This document shows, piece by piece, positions 34,002-43,129 of a stretch of 64,000 bases of DNA (positions are counted from its first letter, which is position 1; each line of letters starts with the position of its first letter). Location: assembly GCF_011089875.1 (NCBI RefSeq), contig NZ_JAANAS010000105.1, positions 28,343-92,342 on the forward strand, read 5' to 3'. Below the pieces are notes generated by a model. That model worked only from the letters and a program-made list of their open reading frames with translations, made no database searches and was not told where the DNA came from. Both the position numbers and the translations under genes were made by a program. Origin of the DNA: Psychroflexus maritimus (GTDB taxonomy: Bacteria; Bacteroidota; Bacteroidia; Flavobacteriales; Flavobacteriaceae).

Positions 34002-37000
34002 TTTGGGCTTTTATAATTTCCATTATCTCGCTTGTCTTCTCCTTATCTTTTAATAAACCAAAAACAGCTAAACGTAATTTTTTCTCCCGAATACCACCAT
34101 CTCGCCAAGCATCCAGTTTGTTGGCGTTTATCACATTGTCTAATGCCAAAGCAAGTACTTCATTTTGTTCCAAGTTATCGTACAAGGCTCTTTTAGCCTG
34201 ACTATCCAGTGAATTTGGGTAATTTTTGACGCCTGTTGGTTCAGATACTTGCTGCGCCAATTCCTTTATCTTTTTGAGATACGCTTCATAGTCCAACATT
34301 TCATCTTTTCGCTGCTGGATTAAATCATCCAAAAGCTGAGACATCTTTTCGTAGTACTTTGGATTTGTGGGCTGTTCTTCAATGATCACTTTCCTCACAT
34401 TATTCTCAATAGTTTCTGCTACTGCTTCTTTGTGTTTTTTGCTTTGATATTCTTCTTTTGGTTCAGAAACATTAACTACCAAATCGACTAAACTTTGGTT
34501 ATCAAAATCTAATATTTTTTTACTGCTCTTGGCATCGATATACATATCCATAAGCATTCGCATACCTGGCTCGTAAGTTTTCAAATCAATTTGCTCACCA
34601 CTGGCTATTTTAATGGTATCTCTTAAATCTGAATAGTATTTCACTTCATTCTTTATCTCTAATGACTCTTTTTCGCTGTACCCTAACTTATACATTTCGT
34701 TGGCAACTTCTGCATAAGCTCTAATTAAAGCTACTACTGCTTTATACAATTCAACCCGCTTAGGCTCTCTGGTTTTTAAGTCATTTTTATTTTCTGTATT
34801 CCCACAAAAGAATCTAATAAACTGATGTTCTTCTTTAGGAAAAACGGGTTCACACAAAGCCCTAAGCGTTTCTAGTGCGGTTTCCAGTCTTTCTTTTGAT
34901 TTTTCAACCCTGTCCACCAATAACCCTTTGACGTCTTCAGAATCGTATTGGTCAAAGGCTTCAGAGGTATAATCACTAATTGACTTCTCCAAACTTTTAA
35001 ATAAATCCTTGTAATCAATGATATAACCGTATTTTTTACTTTCGTCTGCTACACGATTCACACGACATACAGCTTGAAAAAGTCCATGATCTTGCATTTT
35101 TTTATCAATGTATAAATAGGTGGCTGATGGCGCATCAAAACCAGTCAAGAGCTTATCGACAACAATCAATAATTGCATTTTTTGTGGTTCATGAATAAAC
35201 TTGTGCTTTGCGACTGCCTCAAATTCTTCAGTAGATTTTCCATTCAACATTTTAGTGTAAATGTCGTATTTCAATGCCTTTTCTGTAGGAGTTTCTACTC
35301 CAGTTGATTCACCTTTGATATCAGCATGATGGGGTTGGTATGAGGTGATTATTGCACATTTCTTTAATCCAGCATTTTGAAATAATTCATAATAACGGCA
35401 AGCCTGATAGACTGAACCTGAGACGAGCATAGCGTTTCCTTCTCCACTGGCTAATCTTGGTTTGAGTTTAAAATCCTTAACAATGTCAAATACAATATGT
35501 TCCAGTCTTGATTTTGAACCCAAAACCTTCTGCATGGTTCCCCATTTCTTTTTCAGTTCTATTTTGGCTACGTCCATCAAGCCTTTTGTTTCTGCTTCAA
35601 ACCAGTCGTCTATAGATTGTTGATCGGTGACAAACTGTTCTACATCTCTTGCTTCGTATAGTAAATCTAGCACTACGCCATCTTCTACGGCCTCATCAAA
35701 TTTGTAAGGATTGCCAATAAAAGGACCAAATACTTCAATACTTTTCTGCTTGTCTTTTTTGAACAAAGGCGTGCCTGTAAAACCAATAAATAAGGCATCA
35801 GGCAATATGGTTTTCATGGCGTCGTGCAACTTTCCAGATTGTGTTCTGTGACATTCATCTACAAAAACGGTGATATTTCCTTTGGCTACAAAATCACTGG
35901 GCAGTTCTTTTTTGAGTTCCTTGATGTAGCTTTCAAAGTCACCTTCTTCGCTATTGCGCCCAAATTTGTGAACCAAGCTGGCGATAAGCATTTCTTTTTT
36001 TTCATTTAAAACGCTTAATAAATCTCTGCCGCTTTTTGTTCTGTAAATAGATTCACCTACGCCATCGTATAATTTTTCAATCTGATCGTCCAGCTCTTCC
36101 CGGTCGGTGATGATGAGGACTCGACTATCTTCTATATGTTCTCTAATCCATTTGGTCAGCCAGACCATAGTCAAACTTTTGCCTGAACCCTGCGTATGCC
36201 AGATGATTCCACCTTTGTTATCCCGAACATTATCATGAGCAGCTTTTACACCAAAATACTGATTGGGGCGACAAAGTTTTTTTGTGCCTTTATCAAATAC
36301 CACAAAATCATGTATAAGTTCCAGAAAACGCTCTTTTTTACAAAGCTGACAAATGTGTTTGTCTAATACATAATCATAATTTTCTGAGGTTTCTTCTTTC
36401 CAGGTCAGGTAATATTTCTCTGGAGTTTCTATGGTTCCATAAACCAAACCTTGCGTATCATTCCCAGCCATAACCAACTGTTGAGTCGTGAAAAAACTCT
36501 GAATAAATTTAGCGTTTTGATTATCTAGATTTTGGCGAATGCCTTCAGACACATCAACACGGCTATTTTTTAATTCAATAACCCCGAGTGCAATACCATT
36601 GATATATAAAACAACATCGGGACGTTTATCGTGATTTCCTCCTAAAACGCTGACTTCTTCTGCAATAGCGAAATTATTGTTGGTAGGATTTTCCCAATCT
36701 ATAAGCTGAATGTTCTCTTTGGCTTCCCCTTGTTCTTTACGAATGTTGACGCCGTAACGCAACAAGGAATATACCTTTTTATTGGCATCATACAGACCAT
36801 CTGCCAGTTTAACTACAGCCTTCATAAATTTACTGACTGCTTTCTTGGCTTCAGTTTCTGAATAGCCTTGCGCAGTTAAATAGTTTTTAAGTAAACCTTC
36901 TTCTACAGGTTGGTTTCTTACTTCTTGTTCCCAATTCCCTAGATAGGTATAACCCAGCTTATCCTGAAATAGCTGAACTATCCGGTTTTGGGTGCTGCGT

Positions 37001-37023
37001 TCTGATTTGCCGATTGTGTTCAT
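33991..37023 (-). CDS. hsdR: type I restriction enzyme subunit R
   Basis: 1010 residues. An N-terminal PD-(D/E)xK nuclease core (Asp136 in 'KRPDVVLYING' and Glu150-Leu-Lys152) is followed by a superfamily 2 motor: Walker A 'TQGSGKSLTMVWL' (about 277-289), DEAH-type 'VDECHRTQ', 'GFTGTPL', 'VDKLLTGFDAP' and 'QAVCRVNRV'. A C-terminal helical domain binds the modification complex. It translocates and cuts unmodified DNA. It starts directly after the fic stop codon (no gap) and overlaps the metallopeptidase gene. All key residues are present, so it looks active. Confidence 0.95.
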   Translation of the reverse strand: MNTIGKSERSTQNRIVQLFQDKLGYTYLGNWEQEVRNQPVEEGLLKNYLTAQGYSETEAKKAVSKFMKAVVKLADGLYDANKKVYSLLRYGVNIRKEQGEAKENIQLIDWENPTNNNFAIAEEVSVLGGNHDKRPDVVLYINGIALGVIELKNSRVDVSEGIRQNLDNQNAKFIQSFFTTQQLVMAGNDTQGLVYGTIETPEKYYLTWKEETSENYDYVLDKHICQLCKKERFLELIHDFVVFDKGTKKLCRPNQYFGVKAAHDNVRDNKGGIIWHTQGSGKSLTMVWLTKWIREHIEDSRVLIITDREELDDQIEKLYDGVGESIYRTKSGRDLLSVLNEKKEMLIASLVHKFGRNSEEGDFESYIKELKKELPSDFVAKGNITVFVDECHRTQSGKLHDAMKTILPDALFIGFTGTPLFKKDKQKSIEVFGPFIGNPYKFDEAVEDGVVLDLLYEARDVEQFVTDQQSIDDWFEAETKGLMDVAKIELKKKWGTMQKVLGSKSRLEHIVFDIVKDFKLKPRLASGEGNAMLVSGSVYQACRYYELFQNAGLKKCAIITSYQPHHADIKGESTGVETPTEKALKYDIYTKMLNGKSTEEFEAVAKHKFIHEPQKMQLLIVVDKLLTGFDAPSATYLYIDKKMQDHGLFQAVCRVNRVADESKKYGYIIDYKDLFKSLEKSISDYTSEAFDQYDSEDVKGLLVDRVEKSKERLETALETLRALCEPVFPKEEHQFIRFFCGNTENKNDLKTREPKRVELYKAVVALIRAYAEVANEMYKLGYSEKESLEIKNEVKYYSDLRDTIKIASGEQIDLKTYEPGMRMLMDMYIDAKSSKKILDFDNQSLVDLVVNVSEPKEEYQSKKHKEAVAETIENNVRKVIIEEQPTNPKYYEKMSQLLDDLIQQRKDEMLDYEAYLKKIKELAQQVSEPTGVKNYPNSLDSQAKRALYDNLEQNEVLALALDNVINANKLDAWRDGGIREKKLRLAVFGLLKDKEKTSEIMEIIKAQNEY

Positions 37024-38151
37024 TTAGTCAATTTTAAAAAGGTTTATGTATTCGTTGAAAACATAGAGTTTATTTCGCTGTGCTCCGGAAACTTCCTTTA
37101 GTATTTCTTTTTCTTCTAAGGTATTTAGCAATTTGTATGCGGTTACATTTGACTTTTGAATAATTTTCTCCACACGTGCTACTTCTATAACCGGTTGGGT
37201 ATATAAATAATCGATTACCTTTTTGGCATCGCCACTCCTACTTCCCATACTTTCAATTTTAAGTTCCAGTGTTTTTTGAAGCTGCATTATTCCGTCAAAT
37301 GTAGTTACTCCTTTTTTGGCTGTTTCAATAATCCCTGTAAGGAAAAACTTAAGCCATTGATTGATGTCGTTGTTGGTTCTTACACGCATCAAGTTATCAT
37401 AATACAATAATCTGTTTCGCTCGAAAAAATCCGAGAGGTAAAGTATAGGTTGTTTAAGAATCCCCTTATCCACCAGATAAAGTGTGATTAAAAGTCGTCC
37501 TACTCTTCCGTTACCATCCAGAAAAGGATGAATGGTTTCAAATTGATAATGAATGACTGCTATTTTAATCAAGTCGGGTAAATGATTCAGTTCATTGTTC
37601 GCAAAATGTTCAAGATCTGACATTAACTCACCAATAGAAGTATGTACCGGAGGAATAAACGATGCATCATTAATCGACGCTCCGCCTATCCAGTTTTGAG
37701 ATTTTCGAAACTCTCCAGGAAGTTTGTTTGTACCACGAACGCCTTGTAATAAGGTCTGATGTGTTTTTTTAATTAAACGTGAAGAAAACGGCAAGGTATG
37801 TAATGATTTCACCGCTTCGTTCATGGCTTGAATATAATTTTGTACCTCCTCCCAATCGTCTCGTTTTTCCAGCGCCACTTCATCCTTAGTGAGAAAAGCC
37901 TCTTCCATGTTGGTTTGAGTGCCTTCTATTTTTGAAGACTGCGTGGCTTCTTTGGCGATGTGCATGCGGATAAATAAATCAATATTTACATATTCAGAAT
38001 ACATATCCAACCGACCTAACTGCCGATCTGCCTTACTCAATAAGCCAATGATTTCCATATCAGACAGCTCCCAATCTCTGTTGATGCGATGAGGCTGAAA
38101 GCTTTTATAGTAGCCTTGATTAATATATTGCCCTGCTGTAAATTTATCCAT
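37024..38151 (-). CDS. Fic family protein (class II, with N-terminal inhibitory motif)
   Basis: 375 residues. A Fic_N-type region contains the inhibitory helix motif S-x-x-x-E-G at 72-77 (SSKIEG). The Fic core has the complete active site HPFLDGNGRVGR (208-219, His208 catalytic), and a C-terminal winged helix follows (about 305-375; 'VTAYKLLNTLEEKEIL'). Fic enzymes usually transfer AMP to a target hydroxyl; here the own inhibitory helix should hold the enzyme back. It has its own promoter box and sits between hsdS and hsdR, touching hsdR. Target unknown; a toxin-like or regulatory role in the island is inference. Confidence 0.92.
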   Translation of the reverse strand: MDKFTAGQYINQGYYKSFQPHRINRDWELSDMEIIGLLSKADRQLGRLDMYSEYVNIDLFIRMHIAKEATQSSKIEGTQTNMEEAFLTKDEVALEKRDDWEEVQNYIQAMNEAVKSLHTLPFSSRLIKKTHQTLLQGVRGTNKLPGEFRKSQNWIGGASINDASFIPPVHTSIGELMSDLEHFANNELNHLPDLIKIAVIHYQFETIHPFLDGNGRVGRLLITLYLVDKGILKQPILYLSDFFERNRLLYYDNLMRVRTNNDINQWLKFFLTGIIETAKKGVTTFDGIMQLQKTLELKIESMGSRSGDAKKVIDYLYTQPVIEVARVEKIIQKSNVTAYKLLNTLEEKEILKEVSGAQRNKLYVFNEYINLFKID

Positions 38152-38169
38152 GTTGTATATTTACTTAAA

Positions 38170-38177
38170 CAAATATA
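38170..38177 (-). promoter_or_regulatory. -7 box of the fic-hsdR-metallopeptidase unit
   Basis: TATATTTG on the minus strand, 19 bases before the fic ATG. Inverted CTTAAA/TTTAAG hexamers flank it (about 38164-38189). This gives hsdR a promoter separate from hsdM and hsdS. Confidence 0.55.
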
Positions 38178-38271
38178 GTCTTATTTAAGGAAATCACCTA
38201 AAAACTTAAATAATGAATTAGTTAATTAAGTGATTCTTTGTTTTGGTTAATTAGTTTTACATTTTGCTTTC

Positions 38272-39573
38272 TCATACCAACCTAATTTTCCCCGTTAATA
38301 ACTCCTGAATCATGCCTTGTTTGATTTGCTGGTATTTGGCTTTTTTAATCGCTAAAAATTTAATATCATTTTCCATATCTGATAAAACTTCTGCAATTGC
38401 ATTTTGCTCTTTTATAGGAGGAAGTGTAAATACTCCATTTTTAATATCTGTCGTACCAATATTAGCTTGCACTCCGAGTGAGGCAATAGCTTTTGAATAC
38501 ATCCTCCATTCTCTCATGTTTGACAATTGCTTCAAAATAATTGGATTGACTAAATCTTTATTTATACGAAGATGACCTACTCGTTGATTAAGAAAAAAAG
38601 GTCCATTTCTTTCAATTATAGTCATTCTTCCAATTAAATTTTTATCGGGTGTTACGTCCGTCATGGACATTATTAAATCTCCTTTTTCTAAGACGAAATC
38701 TTTTAAGTTTTTCAATTCATTTTTGTCCCAATAATTAATTTTATTCTCATTAAATTGAAATTGACCTTGCAAACCAATCTGAGCCATAGTTAATATTGGC
38801 ACACCATTATCTTGGTAGCCTTGAGCAGAAAAACCATATCCATTTTGAAAATCATGAATCAGTTCCCCCAATCTCTTCTCCTCCCACTCCCCATCAAACC
38901 CTGGCAAACGCTTACCGCCTTCAACAGGCGGCGTCAACAACTCCTGCATGGCGCCTTGTTTGTTGGCTTTCTTTTTGGTGATGAGCTGGTCTAAACTACT
39001 AATCAACGCATCAACATCACTTAAGGCCGTGGCTATGGCTTTTTGTTCTTCTTTAGATGATGGTAATTGAATGAATATATTTTTAACTTTTCTAGGACTT
39101 ATTTCCAAAAATGTACTACCACTAGCGTTTTCAATTAACTCTTTATGTTTAGTCTGCATTAAATAGTACAAGTAATTTTTTTCAATACTTATTGGAACTA
39201 AAGACTGGAAACCTTGATTTGTTGTTGCTGGTAATGTAGTAATTGCAAGGTCCCCAATTGTAGCTCTTGTTGTCATTAATATACTTCCAATTGGTAAAAT
39301 TTGAGCGGAGGAGTTTTTGAGTCCTTCCTCTGATATTTTTCTTCTGCTCTTACTTACATATTTCAATCCTCCTATTTCAGTTGGCGTAAACCAATTTACT
39401 GCACCATTCCAATACTTCGGAATTGTCGTACTCGGTGTTCCTCCGCCAACCACTTTACAAACTGACTCAATTTTTTCGACGTTCCAATCTTCAGGAATCA
39501 AACCAGCTTCAGTTTGTTTATAGCCCTTTGGTAAGCTCTGGGCATCGCCTATGTTATTATTTGCTACCTTCAT
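38272..39573 (-). CDS. hsdS: type I restriction-modification specificity subunit S
   Basis: 433 residues from the ATG at 39573, chosen because it overlaps the RhuM stop codon as ATGA; an upstream in-frame start would lie inside that gene. Two target-recognition domains (about 20-170 and 230-390) alternate with two conserved helices ('QKAIATALSDVDALISSLDQ' and 'QNAIAEVLSDMENDIK'). Each half ends with a 'QELLT' motif, the usual repeat structure that measures the bipartite recognition site. It guides both methylation and cutting. The recognition sequence cannot be read from this. Confidence 0.93.
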   Translation of the reverse strand: MKVANNNIGDAQSLPKGYKQTEAGLIPEDWNVEKIESVCKVVGGGTPSTTIPKYWNGAVNWFTPTEIGGLKYVSKSRRKISEEGLKNSSAQILPIGSILMTTRATIGDLAITTLPATTNQGFQSLVPISIEKNYLYYLMQTKHKELIENASGSTFLEISPRKVKNIFIQLPSSKEEQKAIATALSDVDALISSLDQLITKKKANKQGAMQELLTPPVEGGKRLPGFDGEWEEKRLGELIHDFQNGYGFSAQGYQDNGVPILTMAQIGLQGQFQFNENKINYWDKNELKNLKDFVLEKGDLIMSMTDVTPDKNLIGRMTIIERNGPFFLNQRVGHLRINKDLVNPIILKQLSNMREWRMYSKAIASLGVQANIGTTDIKNGVFTLPPIKEQNAIAEVLSDMENDIKFLAIKKAKYQQIKQGMIQELLTGKIRLV

Positions 39574-40271
39574 GCTATCTCTAATTTTTCTAGTAGTGCG
39601 GCACAAAGGCTATCCATACGTGAAAAGGCAAACCATTTCTTTCCCAAGTCTTTAATAGAAGCTCCCAAATGATAGAGTTCCTTTTGGTCGATAATCAGAA
39701 AACGGTCGTGGCTTGTTTTGTGTTCGTGCAGTTCAAAAGTGTTGTTGTATTGTTGGTTGGCTTTTTTAATGATGTTTGAGGTAAAGGTGTAGGCATCAAA
39801 AATTTGCCCATCGAAGAAAATGCCTTGTGTGGGTAGTTCTTGCGTTTTGAGTTGCAGGGAGATTTGCTTTACTTCTTTGCTCAGGTCTTCGTAATTGTTT
39901 TCTATTCTGTTCATTCGTTGGTTAAGTGCATAACCTTTCAGCAAATAATCCCTAAGTACATTTGTTGCCCAAATACGGAATTGGGTACCTTGTTTTGATT
40001 TTACGCGATAGCCAACTGAGATGATGACATCGAGGTTGTAAAATGCTACAGGCTTATCAGAATTTGGAATATGCATTTTTTGCATATTGCTTTTTTCATC
40101 CAGTTCACCTTCTTTAAAAACATTTCTAATGTGTCGCGAGATAACTGATTGGTCTCTATGAAAAAGTTGAGACAACTGTTCTTGGCTTAACCAGACCGTA
40201 TCCTCTTTGAGTCTAACTTCAATATGCTCAGCGAGTTCATCTGGACGATATAATACTATTTCGTTATTCAT
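39570..40271 (-). CDS. RhuM family protein, apparently shortened internally
   Basis: 233 residues. The N-terminal RhuM domain (about 1-118) has 'TVWLSQEQLSQLFHRDQSVISRHI', 'PVAFYNLDVIISVGYRVKS' and 'GTQFRIWATNVLRDYLLKGY'. After a coiled linker the protein reads 'FFDGQIFDAYTFTSNIIKKA' and then jumps to 'HDRFLIIDQKELYHLGASIKDLGKKWFAFS'. In related proteins a block of some 35-45 residues with an IDNY...VLTLL motif normally lies between these; here it is missing in frame. Such proteins are common inside type I restriction loci; function unclear. It overlaps both neighbours by 4 bp. Confidence 0.8.
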   Translation of the reverse strand: MNNEIVLYRPDELAEHIEVRLKEDTVWLSQEQLSQLFHRDQSVISRHIRNVFKEGELDEKSNMQKMHIPNSDKPVAFYNLDVIISVGYRVKSKQGTQFRIWATNVLRDYLLKGYALNQRMNRIENNYEDLSKEVKQISLQLKTQELPTQGIFFDGQIFDAYTFTSNIIKKANQQYNNTFELHEHKTSHDRFLIIDQKELYHLGASIKDLGKKWFAFSRMDSLCAALLEKLEIA

Positions 40272-40684
40272 CGCAGTGGATAGGTAAAGTGTGAATAATT
40301 ATTTTTCAGTAAGGAAAAGGCTTTAAAAATTTGTTCTAGCTTTTCATCTGTTTTATGTTGTTTGAGTTCCATTTGGTCGAGGTGCTGAAATACAGAGGCG
40401 ACGTTCAATAGAAAATTGCGCATGGCAACGAAAGCTCTAGCTATAGCCACACTAACTTCATCTGCTTTTTCGTTTTTAATCACCCCTGAAACTGCTGCCA
40501 CAGCTTGCTCTGTCAATACAAACACAAAATCATCAGGAAAACGGTTGGGGTTTCTTTTTACTTGCTCACGAAGTCCAATTGGTTTAACACCATAGAATGA
40601 CACTAAGGCCTTGTCTAGCATTACTTGAAAACTTCTTATGGTGAATATTTTTTCTTGTCTATGGTCTTGTTGTATTAACTCCAT
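40268..40684 (-). CDS. ORF6N domain protein, apparently shortened internally
   Basis: 138 residues. The N-terminal ORF6N pattern is clear ('FTIRSFQVMLDKALVSFYGV', 'LREQVKRNPNRFPDDFVF'), then 'VLTEQAVAAVSGVIKNEKADEVSVAIARAF' in continuous order. In usual ORF6N proteins about 25 residues (ending in a PYAFTEQG-like motif) lie between the DFMFQLT and TEQG parts; here the two T-E-like edges are fused, which suggests an in-frame deletion. ORF6N domains occur in phage and restriction-island proteins thought to bind DNA. Overlaps hsdM by 10 bp and the RhuM gene by 4 bp. Function not known. Confidence 0.75.
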   Translation of the reverse strand: MELIQQDHRQEKIFTIRSFQVMLDKALVSFYGVKPIGLREQVKRNPNRFPDDFVFVLTEQAVAAVSGVIKNEKADEVSVAIARAFVAMRNFLLNVASVFQHLDQMELKQHKTDEKLEQIFKAFSLLKNNYSHFTYPLR

Positions 40685-43128
40685 ACCAATCCCATTTTTT
40701 TCAGGTGTTTAGAAACTTTGTCTTCTAGTGTTTTGTTTTCCTGGTCCAGTTCATCTAAGGTATGTGCATAACGCTCGGCTAGTTCTTTAATTCTGCCTGT
40801 TAGGCGTTGGGAAATAGCATCAATTTCAGACTGGATGTCAGTTTGTAATCTGCTCATCCATTTATCTTCAATCACTAATTGCCTAACCTCATCTTCGGTT
40901 AGCTTAGCATAGTGTTCAAAGGTTTTATGATCTAAGGTTTTTTCCTGTACCTTGATGTCTTTTTTGAGTTGAAGTTTTTTGGTGTAAAGTTTTATCCATT
41001 TTTCAGCAATAGCTAAAGGATTGGCGTTTTCTGTGTCGTACTCTTCGCTTGGCTCTGCCGCTAGGGGCATTTGCTTTTCTTCTTTTTTAAGTGTTTTGAT
41101 GAGGTTATTAACTTCAGTTTTATTGATTTTATCCAATTCCCCAAAAGCGGCTTCTTCAGCAGAATGTTCTTCTTCCAAACTGGATAAGTCGGCTTCAACC
41201 TGTTCAAGTTCAGTTTCTAAACTGGTTAACTTATCTTTTTCGTCCTTTACATACCGATTAATTACTAATGCTTTCGGAATTAAATCACAGGTCCAGCCTT
41301 TGTCTTTTTCTTTTCCAGTTTTTCCTTTCTCTATAATACGTCTGGTTTTAGCTACCCAACCGTCTTCAATAAGAATATAAACATCATCTTTTAAGGTTTC
41401 TGCCCAGTAATTCATGATGTGCTGATAAACTTCATAGCGGTTAATCAAGGGCTTTTCAGCATATTTAAGCAATAAATCTTCAGACAACTCGTGTATAAAT
41501 TGCTTAGGCTTGGTTTGCTTGTTAATGCTGTGAAGTCGTTTTAAATTATCAGATTTAAATTCATTAAAAATCAGATTGATTTTCTCGTTGTAGCTCACGA
41601 AATCGGAGTGGTTCAAAATATGTGCTTTTACCTCTTCTTTTGGCACGGATAGTTTCATGTAGCCTTCCCGAAGCGGCTGGAATAATTCCTTCCGCATAGT
41701 TGGGTAAACCGTCCAGTATTCAGATAATTCGTCAATATCTGCTTTGGGGATACCGCCGCTGAGGTGCGCATTCAGGTCCTGAATATCTTCCTTTTCCTGG
41801 GTGTCTATATATCTGGGGATATTGAGATTAAATTCATTTTTCTCTATTTCTTCAAAAGACACAAAGCGTGAAAATTTATCAATTTCCCACTGTCGGTTAA
41901 AGGCATCTACAATTTTATGGATATCCTGTTCACGCAGACGGTTTTTGTTGCCGTCCTTGATAAACCCTTTGCTAGCATCAATCATAAATACACCTTTGCG
42001 CTCTTCAGCGTTTTCCTTATCAATGACGATAATACAGGCGGGAATCCCGGTGCCATAAAACAAGTTTGCTGGCAAACCAATAATGCCTTTGATCCACTTA
42101 CGCTCTAGTATATTTTGTCTGATTTCAGCTTCTGCATTTCCTCTAAACAAGACACCATGCGGTAGAATAACCGCCGCTTTTCCTGTGCTTTTTAGTGAAG
42201 CTATGATGTGCAGCAAGAAGGCATAATCTCCATTTTTATCCGGTGGCACACCAAAGCCCTGAAAACGGCGATACTGGTCGTCCATAGGAACAATACCATT
42301 AGACCAGCTCTTTACAGAAAACGGGGGATTGGCGACGACAAAATCAAAACGCTTAAGTTTGTCATTTTCTTTGAATTGCGGATCAGAAATACTGTTTTTA
42401 CCGGCAATTTTCGCTTCAGCTGCATAACCATGCAGCCACATATTCATAATGGCTAAACCTTTGGTGGCGATGTCTTTTTCCTGTCCGTATAGCGAAAGTC
42501 CGTTTGGGGCTTCATCGGCCACTTTCAACAACAGGGAACCCGACCCACAAGTGGGATCATACGCTGTATAAGAAGGTTTGTCTGCTTTGTCAACATCTAT
42601 CACTTTGGAAAGAATACGAGATACTTCTGAAGGCGTATAAAACTGTCCTTTGCTTTTTCCAGATTCGGTAGCAAAGTGACGCATTAAAAATTCGTAGGCA
42701 TCGCCTAAAATATCATCATCTTCAGCACGATTATCTTTAAAGTTTAATGCAGGCGTTTCAAAAATGGCGATGAGTTTTGATAGTCGATCTACTTTTTCTT
42801 TGCCTTCACCCAGTTTATCATCATCATTGAAATCAGCAATCTCCATCGAGCCTTCCAGCTCATTGGCTGCAAATAAGGGCCTAAGAATTTCTTTGTTGAT
42901 GCGGTCGCCAATATCAGTTTGTCCTTTCAGCTTGACCATGTCTTCAAAAGAAGCGCCTTCAGGTACTTCAATCAAACTATAAGGATCACCAGCGTACTTA
43001 TCACTCACGTATTTCACAAATAGCATGGTGAGCACATAATCTTTGTATTGTGAGGCATCCATACCGCCTCTTAGTTCATTACAGCTTTCCCATAAGGAAG
43101 AATATAATTCTGATTTTTTTATGGCCAT
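40675..43128 (-). CDS. hsdM: type I restriction-modification methyltransferase subunit M, long form
   Basis: 817 residues. An HsdM_N helical domain (about 8-130) is followed by an N6-adenine methyltransferase domain with 'DPTCGSGSLLL' (SAM site, 191-201) and NPPF (catalytic, 267-270). A long C-terminal extension (about 470-817) is charged and coiled-coil forming and makes it about 300 residues longer than the common HsdM. It methylates adenine in the recognition site given by HsdS. It starts one base after the rmuC stop, probably in the same transcript, and overlaps the ORF6N gene. Confidence 0.95.
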   Translation of the reverse strand: MAIKKSELYSSLWESCNELRGGMDASQYKDYVLTMLFVKYVSDKYAGDPYSLIEVPEGASFEDMVKLKGQTDIGDRINKEILRPLFAANELEGSMEIADFNDDDKLGEGKEKVDRLSKLIAIFETPALNFKDNRAEDDDILGDAYEFLMRHFATESGKSKGQFYTPSEVSRILSKVIDVDKADKPSYTAYDPTCGSGSLLLKVADEAPNGLSLYGQEKDIATKGLAIMNMWLHGYAAEAKIAGKNSISDPQFKENDKLKRFDFVVANPPFSVKSWSNGIVPMDDQYRRFQGFGVPPDKNGDYAFLLHIIASLKSTGKAAVILPHGVLFRGNAEAEIRQNILERKWIKGIIGLPANLFYGTGIPACIIVIDKENAEERKGVFMIDASKGFIKDGNKNRLREQDIHKIVDAFNRQWEIDKFSRFVSFEEIEKNEFNLNIPRYIDTQEKEDIQDLNAHLSGGIPKADIDELSEYWTVYPTMRKELFQPLREGYMKLSVPKEEVKAHILNHSDFVSYNEKINLIFNEFKSDNLKRLHSINKQTKPKQFIHELSEDLLLKYAEKPLINRYEVYQHIMNYWAETLKDDVYILIEDGWVAKTRRIIEKGKTGKEKDKGWTCDLIPKALVINRYVKDEKDKLTSLETELEQVEADLSSLEEEHSAEEAAFGELDKINKTEVNNLIKTLKKEEKQMPLAAEPSEEYDTENANPLAIAEKWIKLYTKKLQLKKDIKVQEKTLDHKTFEHYAKLTEDEVRQLVIEDKWMSRLQTDIQSEIDAISQRLTGRIKELAERYAHTLDELDQENKTLEDKVSKHLKKMGLVWS

Positions 43129-43129
43129 T

